A stretch of 7,791 nucleotides of DNA, taken from assembly GCA_020350305.1 (NCBI GenBank), contig CP070709.1:578539-586329 (forward strand), given 5' to 3'. The stretch is from Candidatus Bathyarchaeota archaeon (lineage in GTDB: Archaea; Thermoproteota; Bathyarchaeia; Bathyarchaeales; Bathyarchaeaceae). The notes below the pieces were generated by a model, which had not been told where the DNA came from, made no database searches, and worked only from the letters and a program-made list of their open reading frames with translations. Positions within the stretch are counted from its first letter, which is position 1. Every line of letters begins with the position of its first letter. Positions 1 to 5,465 of this stretch are shown piece by piece. The position numbers were made by a program, and so were the translations under genes.

Positions 1-1
1 A

Positions 2-229
2 AGTGGTGGCTTGTCACTTAGCGTTGTGGCCGCCTTCATCACCAGTCAAACCTTGGTGGGGCCACTTCGCGCTTTTCTGGAAGTAGACATGTTCGGACTA
101 GCCTTCTTTATCTTTAGGGTAGTTGTCTCATTTGTCATTGCCATCAGTGTCGGAGTATGTTTCCAATTGCTTAACAAACACATAATGCCAAAGATTCCGC
201 CATCAGAAAGAAAAGTAAACCATAAATGA
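2..229 (+). CDS. C-terminal fragment of a membrane protein, possible permease
   Basis: The reading frame is open from the left edge to a TGA at 227-229, so this is most likely the last 75 residues of a longer gene. A TTG at 11 could be read as a start but has no support. Two hydrophobic segments are visible, roughly residues 4-25 and 31-56, separated by a short turn with Glu and Asp. A basic, polar tail (KIPPSERKVNHK) follows and probably lies in the cytoplasm. The pattern of a Thr/Ser/Gly/Pro-containing helix followed by a long Val/Phe-rich helix is reminiscent of the last two helices of predicted permeases of the COG0701 (DUF318) type, but this is an impression from a short piece. No catalytic or metal-binding residues are visible. 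Membrane location is fairly sure; family is uncertain. Confidence 0.5.
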   Translation, partial: SGGLSLSVVAAFITSQTLVGPLRAFLEVDMFGLAFFIFRVVVSFVIAISVGVCFQLLNKHIMPKIPPSERKVNHK

Positions 230-393
230 CCAGTGCGCACGCGGTTGATATTTCTTCGGCTTGGACTAGCGTGTGTGATTTGGGTTGCAATTCCTATTTT
301 TCTTCGATTCTGTAACGTATCCTAACGTACTCTTCATTCTGAAACAAGTCCTTTGCGTACCTTCGCGCTCCACAGTGCAGGACCTTCGAGTGT

Positions 394-405
394 GTTCATT
401 TGAAC
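394..405. repeat. Short palindrome GTTCA-TT-TGAAC
   Basis: A perfect inverted repeat with five-base arms and a two-base spacer lies in the gap upstream of the HAD hydrolase. Its size would suit a dimeric regulator's half-sites, but palindromes this short also occur by chance. No second copy was found in the window. Confidence 0.25.
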
Positions 406-503
406 AAGTAGAATAACTATCATAATCAACAGGTTAGACTAACACTGGAGATGTCTCTCGCATTTCCCCCTTTTTTTGCCGACGCTGCATGTACGCCTAA
501 AGA

Positions 504-516
504 CTATAGTTTTAAG
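504..516 (+). promoter_or_regulatory. Possible TATA box of the HAD hydrolase gene
   Basis: The AT-rich stretch CTATAGTTTTAAG lies about 32-44 bases before ATG 548. With an archaeal TATA box about 25 bases before the start site, transcription would begin some 5-15 bases before the ATG. That gives a very short leader and agrees with the lack of a strong ribosome site. The match to a consensus is loose. Confidence 0.25.
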
Positions 517-547
517 TTTCGCACCCATATTGCTTGTTGAGAAAAAA

Positions 548-1243
548 ATGGAATGTGGTGAACCTCAAGTTGAAGCTGTGCTTTTTGACTTGGGAGGCAC
601 GTTAATCGAAACCGCTGAAATACCACATGTAATGAAAAGAATACTTGAAGAACGTGGAATCAATCGTTCCTTAGAGGAGATAACCTATGCGTGGAAAGAA
701 GCAGAAAAGGGACTTGATTTTCGTGATTTGGCAACACTTCTTGATGAGTTCTGGGTCCAATGGAATCTACGCGTACTGGGCAACCTCCAAGTTACTACAA
801 ACACTCGGATCTTAGCAGAGTTTATTGCGACCCACTGGTGGGACTACTGCAACATTGCTATTTACCCAGACGCCGAAAAGATATTGCCACTGTTAAAAGA
901 CAGAAACTTGAAAGTGGGGGTTGTGACAAACGGGTTACAGAGCGACGTGGACGAGATATTGGTAAGAGTAAATCTACAGAATTTCTTCGACGTTGTAGTT
1001 GTGATTGACACGTTGAGAAAGATGAAACCAGATGTAGAGGTCTTCCATTACGCCTTGCAGAAGCTGAAGACTGTCCCTTCAAACGCTATTTTCATTGGTG
1101 ATGAGGTAGAAGCAGACTATCGTGGAGCCCAAAGGTCTGGGTTAACCGCATACCTAATTGACCGTAAAGGCAAGGTTCATGATGAAAGTTTGAACAGAAT
1201 GTCCAGTCTCGATGACTTGTTTAGGCTTAACATTATTCAATGA
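548..1243 (+). CDS. HAD-superfamily hydrolase (phosphatase-like)
   Basis: This 231-residue protein is a haloacid dehalogenase superfamily hydrolase, probably a soluble small-molecule phosphatase; the substrate cannot be read from the sequence. The four motifs are present in order. Motif I is VLFDLGGTLIE, with nucleophile Asp14 and Thr18. Motif II is GVVTNG, with Thr127. Motif III is the Lys in RKMKPD, Lys158 or Lys160. Motif IV is IGDEVEAD, with Asp185 and Asp190. Residues about 22-105 form a helical cap of the type 1 position. The second motif I aspartate, usually the general acid/base, is Gly16 here. DxG variants do occur in the superfamily, but they leave the activity open. I chose ATG 548 because the fold starts a few residues later. 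A TTG at 476 would add 24 residues resembling no HAD N-terminus. The gene stands alone, upstream of the mutase on the same strand but separated by a gene on the other strand. Confidence 0.85.
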   Translation: MECGEPQVEAVLFDLGGTLIETAEIPHVMKRILEERGINRSLEEITYAWKEAEKGLDFRDLATLLDEFWVQWNLRVLGNLQVTTNTRILAEFIATHWWDYCNIAIYPDAEKILPLLKDRNLKVGVVTNGLQSDVDEILVRVNLQNFFDVVVVIDTLRKMKPDVEVFHYALQKLKTVPSNAIFIGDEVEADYRGAQRSGLTAYLIDRKGKVHDESLNRMSSLDDLFRLNIIQ

Positions 1244-1279
1244 GGTCTGCGCGCGCAATAGAAGTATACATGACCTCAT
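1240..1279 (+). terminator. Stem-loop at the end of the HAD gene, possible terminator
   Basis: ATGAGGTC (1240-1247, including the TGA stop) pairs with GACCTCAT (1272-1279) as a perfect eight-base stem. The 24-base loop contains the self-complementary TGCGCGCGCA (1248-1257). A short T run follows at 1294-1297. Archaeal termination depends more on T-rich tracts than on hairpins, so this could also be a 3' end stabiliser or chance. Confidence 0.3.
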
Positions 1280-1354
1280 AACCTTGTTATGGCTTTTGAC
1301 ATTTGTGGACAACCCTTTTCAATAGTTGTGCACGCATACACATGCCTATGTGCG

Positions 1355-1548
1355 TCATGTTGTGATCACGAATTCCCCGTCGATCGGATAGACCCGTCGA
1401 TAACAGCTGGGATTTCCCTTCCAATGGTGCAATTTACGCTTGCCCTTCCACTCTTCACGCTGATTATGGCATCACCAACATGAAGCAGCTTGCCGCAAAT
1501 ATCACACACCAGATCCTTGCGACGGGCTTTGACGTGTTTGGTGAGCAC
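1355..1548 (-). pseudogene. Small zinc-finger-like protein, broken by a one-base frameshift
   Basis: Read from GTG 1548, the frame gives about 35 residues with a clear zinc knuckle (LVCDICGKLLHVGDAIISVK, Cys15 and Cys18) and the basic stretch KHVKARRK. After SVKSGR the frame continues without further Cys or His to a stop near 1366. One frame back, the same DNA reads KRKLHHWKGNPSCYRR and ends at TGA 1355-1357, which supplies His41, His42 and Cys49. Adding one G to the GGG run at 1443-1445 joins the two halves into a 64-residue protein with SGRGKRKLHH at the joint and a plausible Cys-Cys/His-Cys zinc site. The loss may be a real mutation or a homopolymer sequencing error. I do not recognise a named family; small archaeal proteins of this build are often of unknown function. 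The start is uncertain: no strong ribosome site precedes GTG 1548, and longer starts would run into the mutase promoter. Confidence 0.5.
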
Positions 1549-1585
1549 ACAGATGCCTGCGAGCCTTTGGGTTGACTGGTGCCTT

Positions 1586-1603
1586 GATAATTCTTTTATG
1601 TTT
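1586..1603. promoter_or_regulatory. AT-rich element, possible divergent TATA box
   Basis: GATAATTCTTTTATGTTT sits between the mutase and the small zinc-finger gene. On the plus strand CTTTTATG (1593-1600) is a TATA-like box that would place transcription near 1622-1626. That is consistent with translation from GTG 1636 and not from TTG 1618. On the minus strand the same bases read CATAAAAG, about 45-50 bases before GTG 1548. The element could serve either or both genes. Confidence 0.35.
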
Positions 1604-1622
1604 CTCGAGTAGTCTAGTTGAT

Positions 1623-1627
1623 AGGTG
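1623..1627 (+). promoter_or_regulatory. Ribosome site AGGTG that decides the mutase start
   Basis: AGGTG lies eight bases before GTG 1636, a normal spacing, whereas TTG 1618 has no comparable site upstream. This favours GTG 1636 as the start of the mutase. Confidence 0.45.
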
Positions 1628-1635
1628 CTATTAAC

Positions 1636-3312
1636 GTGTTCAAGAAGAAACTGGAAGAGGTTCAGCAACAGAAAGAAAAATGGGAAAGGGATGTTGTGCC
1701 CAAAAGCCTTGAAAAGCTTCGGGAGAGGGGTGATTTCTTCACAAGCTCTAATATCCCGGTAAGCCGAGTTTATACCCCCTCTGATATTGCAGGTTTTGAC
1801 TATTTGCGAGACTTGGGTTTCCCAGGTGAATATCCGCTAACCCGCGGCGTTTTTCCAACCATGTATCGAGCAAGATTTTGGACCATGAGGCAGTATGCAG
1901 GCTTCGCCACAGCGGAACAAACCAACCAACGCTTCAGATATCTGTTAGAGCACGGCCAGAAAGGCTTGAGCGTGGCCTTTGACTTGCCCACCCAACTCGG
2001 CTACAACTGCGACAACCCGATGGCGCAGGGCGAAGTCGGCAGGGCTGGAGTGAGCGTAAGCACTTTCCAAGATATGGAAATCATTTTTGACAAAATTCCC
2101 CTAGACAAGATAACAACTTCCATGACTATTAACGCGCCCGCAACCGTATTGCTTGCCATGTATATTGCAGTTGGACAAAAACAGGGTCTTGAACAGTTTC
2201 AGCTTGGCGGGACGGTCCAGAATGATGTTTTGAAGGAGTATGTTGCGAGGAATCTGTATATTTTTCCACCAAAGCCCTCAATAAGAATGGTAACTGACAT
2301 ATTCGAGTATTGTTCTCAGCACATGCCTAGGTGGAACACTGTCAGCATAAGCGGATACCACATCCGTGAGGCTGGTGCCGACGCTGTCGAAGAAATCGCC
2401 TTCACATTTGCAAACGCAATTGCTTATGTGCATGCAGCCATCGACCGAGGCTTAGATTTAGACAAGTTCGCAGGCAGATTATCATTCTTCTTTGCAGCTC
2501 ACAACAACTTTTTCGAGGAAATTGCTAAGTTCAGGGCTGCGAGGAGATTGTGGGCTAAAATCATGCGGGAACGCTTTGGAGCCAAGAACTCCGCCTCATG
2601 GAGACTCCGCTTCCACACCCAAACTTCAGGCGTTTCGCTAACCGCTCAACAACCTTACAACAACATTACTAGGGTAACCCTTCAGGCATTGGCAGCTGCT
2701 TTGGGAGGAACCCAATCGTTACATACGAACTCCTTTGATGAAGCTCATGCCTTACCTAGCGAGCAGGCAGTAATGGTTGCTCTTAGAACTCAGCAGATAA
2801 TTGCACATGAAAGCGGAGTAGCTGACACTATCGACCCCCTTGCAGGCTCATATTACGTGGAGTACTTAACAAACCAAATTGAAGAGAGGGCAACAAAATA
2901 CATCGAACAAATCGACACAATGGGAGGAGCTGTTGCAGCCATCGAAAAAGGTTTCATGCAACGTGAGATTATGGAGAACGCCTACTGCTTCCAAAAAGAG
3001 GTTGAAGCCAAAAAACGGATTATCGTAGGCGTGAACGAATTCCTAACCGAAGAAAAGGCTCCGATAAAAATTCTGCGAATAAACCCGGAAATCGAGAAAA
3101 AGCTTGTCAAACGCCTAAAACAGATAAAACGGCAAAGAAGCCAAGTCAAAGTGGATGAAATCTTGAACAAGTTGCGTAAAGCCGCTGAGCAAGAGGACGT
3201 TAATCTTATGCCTTTCATACTTGAAGCCGTAAAAAGGTATGCATCCCTCGGTGAGATATGCAACACTTTACGTGAGGCTTTTGGCGAGTATAGGCCGCCT
3301 TCCTTCTTCTAA
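1636..3312 (+). CDS. mcmA1: Methylmalonyl-CoA mutase, large catalytic subunit
   Basis: This chain of 558 residues forms the acyl-CoA-binding catalytic barrel of adenosylcobalamin-dependent methylmalonyl-CoA mutase, which interconverts (R)-methylmalonyl-CoA and succinyl-CoA in the cytoplasm. Recognisable stretches are [41 protein letters not shown], the FPPKPSIR segment and [12 protein letters not shown]. Tyr77, Arg205 and His242 correspond to Tyr89, Arg207 and His244 of the Propionibacterium enzyme. In isobutyryl-CoA mutase the first two are Phe and Gln, so the residues here favour methylmalonyl-CoA. The chain ends about where the catalytic domain ends. The C-terminal B12-binding domain (DxHxxG motif) is absent, as in other archaeal split mutases, and no small-subunit gene is in the window. 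GTG 1636 is preferred over TTG 1618 from the AGGTG site. The gene converges on the biotin-enzyme block, sharing four bases at the stop codons. Confidence 0.93.
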   Translation: MFKKKLEEVQQQKEKWERDVVPKSLEKLRERGDFFTSSNIPVSRVYTPSDIAGFDYLRDLGFPGEYPLTRGVFPTMYRARFWTMRQYAGFATAEQTNQRFRYLLEHGQKGLSVAFDLPTQLGYNCDNPMAQGEVGRAGVSVSTFQDMEIIFDKIPLDKITTSMTINAPATVLLAMYIAVGQKQGLEQFQLGGTVQNDVLKEYVARNLYIFPPKPSIRMVTDIFEYCSQHMPRWNTVSISGYHIREAGADAVEEIAFTFANAIAYVHAAIDRGLDLDKFAGRLSFFFAAHNNFFEEIAKFRAARRLWAKIMRERFGAKNSASWRLRFHTQTSGVSLTAQQPYNNITRVTLQALAAALGGTQSLHTNSFDEAHALPSEQAVMVALRTQQIIAHESGVADTIDPLAGSYYVEYLTNQIEERATKYIEQIDTMGGAVAAIEKGFMQREIMENAYCFQKEVEAKKRIIVGVNEFLTEEKAPIKILRINPEIEKKLVKRLKQIKRQRSQVKVDEILNKLRKAAEQEDVNLMPFILEAVKRYASLGEICNTLREAFGEYRPPSFF

Positions 3313-3863
3313 TTTACCACGAAGAGGGTTTCGCCCTCGCTCACTGAAGAGCCTTCAAAGACGCACACTTCTTGAACAGTTCCAGCCTTAGGCGTCGTGA
3401 TTTCATTTTCCATTTTCATAGCTTCAAGGATGCATACAATCTGGCCTGCCTTCACATCGTCTCCCTTCTTGACCATTACTGAGATAATTTTTCCCATCAT
3501 GGGTGCGGTAACGGCTCCTTCCAAATTCTGCTTGGGCGCCATAGTTCTCCTCATGGGCGTTGCACGGGTTGGTTCAAAAACCGCCATTACTGGTTTTTTC
3601 GTGGGGGTTTTAACTTCAGCCTTGAATGTTGCCTCTTCAACCTTGACGGGGACGAACTTCTCCCGGTTGATTTTGGGTAATTCTATCTTGTACGCTCTAC
3701 TATCTATTCTTATGGAAAATTCCTTCTCCAAGTCCGGCTTGCCCGCGGGTAACTCTACACTGAATGATTTATCATCCGTCTTAACAGTAAAGCAACTTTC
3801 CCCAGTTCTTATAACTTCGATTTTCAGGGGTTTGCCGTCGATGAAGACTTCGTAGATGGTCAG
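3309..3863 (-). CDS. Biotin carboxyl carrier protein with extended N-terminus
   Basis: The last 70 residues are a biotinyl domain: [20 protein letters not shown], the EAMKMEN motif with Lys150 as the biotin site (codon 3414-3416), and a closing GETLFVV strand. A Lys/Pro/Thr-rich linker (about residues 85-117) precedes it. The N-terminal 84 residues look like two copies of a small beta unit (about 4-38 and 49-84). The protein would carry carboxybiotin between the two carboxyltransferases encoded just upstream. TTG 3731 is the first usual start codon in frame, but the frame upstream is clearly protein-like back to about 3863 ([14 protein letters not shown]). Between the in-frame TGA at 3879-3881 and that point only ATA 3867-3869 and CTG 3861-3863 could begin it. 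I place the start at CTG 3863, giving 184 residues, because GGTGG lies six bases upstream. Its stop overlaps that of the convergent mutase. Confidence 0.85.
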   Translation of the reverse strand: MTIYEVFIDGKPLKIEVIRTGESCFTVKTDDKSFSVELPAGKPDLEKEFSIRIDSRAYKIELPKINREKFVPVKVEEATFKAEVKTPTKKPVMAVFEPTRATPMRRTMAPKQNLEGAVTAPMMGKIISVMVKKGDDVKAGQIVCILEAMKMENEITTPKAGTVQEVCVFEGSSVSEGETLFVVN

Positions 3864-3865
3864 TT

Positions 3866-5410
3866 TTATCCACCACGTTCAGCTAGGCTTTGTCGGCCAG
3901 CTAAAACCCAAGGTGAGAGTGTTCCCTTCGCTCTAACTGGTATTAGTGCCTTCACTCCATGCAAACTCCTCAAGTAGGTGGCAACCGCAACCGATACAGC
4001 GGCAACCTCTTCGAGTTCCCTAATCCTCTCTGGTCGAATTCCAGTTTTCGCTTCTTCCCATTTGGTTTTCCTCTTCTTGAAGAATTCTAGGGCTGCTTTG
4101 GGAAACAGCGCGTAGGTTATCTCGTCCTCCTCGCTCTCAATGTACGGTTTTACTTCGTCGGGTATCTTGTCAAGGATAGGCTCCAAAAGGTCGGCTGGCC
4201 TGCATGTTATAGGTTTTTCGTCGCCGATAATCCTTTTTTTCACTTCCTCATTGATGGGGGCTGATGGCTTTCCGTATAGGCCTTTCACGTAATCCTTTAC
4301 CTCCTTTGGGACAATGCTGTAACGTTTGCCAGAAAGAACATTAAATACGGCTTGTATGCCGACAAGTTGGCTTGTAGGTGTCACTAGCGGAGGATATCCC
4401 AGCTCTTTTCTAACTCTTGGAACTTCTTCTTGGACTTCTTTCAATCTGTCAAGCGCGTTCTGTTCTCTTAACTGTTCGAGAAGGTTGGAGAACATTCCGC
4501 CGGGGATTTGGTGAACTATGATGGATGGGTCAAAACGTTCAGACTTTGGGTTAATCAGCTTCAATGGGTCGTAATACTTCTCTCTCAGCTCACGGAAGTA
4601 CTCTGCAATCTCGTTGAGAAGATCCTTGTCAAACCCTGGATCGTAGGGTGTTCCCTTCAAAGCAGCCACAATAGGCTCAACTGGTGGCTGGGATGTTCCC
4701 AAAGCTAATGGTGAGAACGCCGTGTCGATCATATCGACTCCAGCGTGGCATGCGCGGAGATAGGTCATCATGGCCATTCCGCTTGTGTTGTGGCAGTGTA
4801 AATGCACTGGAACTTCAACCTCTCTTTTGAGGGCGGTCACAAGTTCGTAGGCAACTTCTGGAGCCAGCATCCCAGCCATGTCCTTGATGCAGATGGAATC
4901 GCAATCCCGTTCAACAAGTTTTTTGGCAATTTCCACGTAATGCGTGATGGTGTGGACTGGACTTATTGTGTAGCAGATGCTTCCTTGGGCATGGGTGCCA
5001 ACTTCTTTGACGGTTTTTATGGCTACCTCCATGTTTCTTACGTCGTTCAAGGCGTCAAAAATTCGGAATATGTCAATTCCATTTTCAGCTGCCTTCTCCA
5101 CGAACCTTATTACAACATCATCGGGATAGTTTCTGTAACCAACCACGTTTTGTCCACGCAGCAGCATCTGAAGTGGTGTTCGCTTCATGTGGAGTTTCAG
5201 CTGACGGATTCGCTCCCAAGGATCTTCAGCCAGATACCGTACGCAAACATCAAAAGTGGCTCCTCCCCAAACTTCAAATGAGAAAAAGCCCACTTGATCC
5301 ATTTTCTCAGCGATTGGAATCATAGATTCAGTGCGCATTCTAGTCGCCAATAAGGACTGATGTGCGTCACGAAAGGTAGTATCAGTGATTCTCACGGGTT
5401 TCGCAGCCAA
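3866..5410 (-). CDS. Oxoacid carboxyltransferase subunit (PycB / OadA / transcarboxylase 5S type)
   Basis: This 514-residue TIM-barrel enzyme moves a carboxyl group between carboxybiotin and an oxoacid, normally pyruvate/oxaloacetate. Metal-site residues are Asp15 in TTFRDAHQS, the probable carbamylated Lys176 in SICIKDMAG, and His205 and His207 in HLHCHNTSG. RIFDALND and DTAFSPLALGTSQPP are further family signatures. Residues about 290-450 are the conserved PYC/OADA region. No biotinyl domain is fused; the carrier is the next gene, with stop and start nearly touching. The last 50 residues (LEEVAAVSVAVATYL, then SPWVLAGR at 499-506) resemble the C-terminus of decarboxylase gamma/delta subunits. 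Start TTG 5410 has GGAGTGA six bases upstream, and an in-frame TGA lies in that site, so no longer protein is possible. PycB, OadA and 5S cannot be told apart by sequence alone; the neighbours favour a 5S-like role. Confidence 0.9.
   Translation of the reverse strand: MAAKPVRITDTTFRDAHQSLLATRMRTESMIPIAEKMDQVGFFSFEVWGGATFDVCVRYLAEDPWERIRQLKLHMKRTPLQMLLRGQNVVGYRNYPDDVVIRFVEKAAENGIDIFRIFDALNDVRNMEVAIKTVKEVGTHAQGSICYTISPVHTITHYVEIAKKLVERDCDSICIKDMAGMLAPEVAYELVTALKREVEVPVHLHCHNTSGMAMMTYLRACHAGVDMIDTAFSPLALGTSQPPVEPIVAALKGTPYDPGFDKDLLNEIAEYFRELREKYYDPLKLINPKSERFDPSIIVHQIPGGMFSNLLEQLREQNALDRLKEVQEEVPRVRKELGYPPLVTPTSQLVGIQAVFNVLSGKRYSIVPKEVKDYVKGLYGKPSAPINEEVKKRIIGDEKPITCRPADLLEPILDKIPDEVKPYIESEEDEITYALFPKAALEFFKKRKTKWEEAKTGIRPERIRELEEVAAVSVAVATYLRSLHGVKALIPVRAKGTLSPWVLAGRQSLAERGG
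3870..3874 (-). promoter_or_regulatory. Ribosome site GGTGG before the carrier gene
   Basis: GGTGG on the minus strand lies inside the last codons of the preceding carboxyltransferase gene, six bases before CTG 3863 and directly abutting ATA 3869. The spacing fits the CTG. Such overlap usually means the two proteins are translated in a coupled way. Confidence 0.4.
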
Positions 5411-5416
5411 CCTTGT

Positions 5417-5423
5417 TCACTCC
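5417..5423 (-). promoter_or_regulatory. Strong ribosome site GGAGTGA supporting a TTG start
   Basis: GGAGTGA on the minus strand, six bases before TTG 5410, is the best ribosome site in the window. The TGA inside it is in frame with the carboxyltransferase, so TTG 5410 is effectively the only possible upstream start. Confidence 0.6.
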
Positions 5424-5465
5424 GGTTTCTAGGGTTTTTGGTGTGAGACTAAAGTAAACGCCCAT

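Larger units (their letters stand above)
230..547. other. Non-coding gap between membrane protein and HAD hydrolase
   Basis: This gap of about 320 bases has no convincing gene on either strand. It contains a repeated TAACGTA (313-319 and 323-329, ten bases apart), a near-repeat of about 15 bases (301-316 and 331-345), AACAAGT twice (343-349 and 403-409), and a palindrome GTTCA-TT-TGAAC at 394-405. A pyrimidine run lies at 464-477. A short frame from ATG 451 with GGAG directly before it gives only 29 residues and looks accidental. No tRNA fold was recognised. The gap probably holds the end of the upstream transcript and the promoter of the HAD gene. Confidence 0.5.

Noticed and set aside
451..540. 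Leader peptide of 29 codons from ATG 451 behind GGAG
   Set aside because: The ribosome site directly abuts the ATG, the peptide has no attenuator-like codon runs, and it does not match any family I know.
476..547. N-terminal extension of the HAD hydrolase from TTG 476
   Set aside because: The added 24 residues are not HAD-like, the TTG sits in a T-run without a ribosome site, and a TATA-like box lies inside the extension.
1332..1355. Imperfect hairpin just after the restored stop of the zinc-finger gene
   Set aside because: ACGCATA/TGTGCGT pairs only with a wobble and has no T-run after it on the minus strand, so I did not call a terminator.
3397..3855. Open plus-strand frame of 152 codons with hydrophobic stretches
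   Set aside because: It lies entirely opposite the biotin carrier gene, whose AMKM domain is certain. The hydrophobic look comes from the complement of Lys/Glu-rich codons.
4802..5281. Open plus-strand frame of 159 codons
   Set aside because: It is the complement of the conserved metal-binding core of the oxoacid carboxyltransferase and resembles no family.
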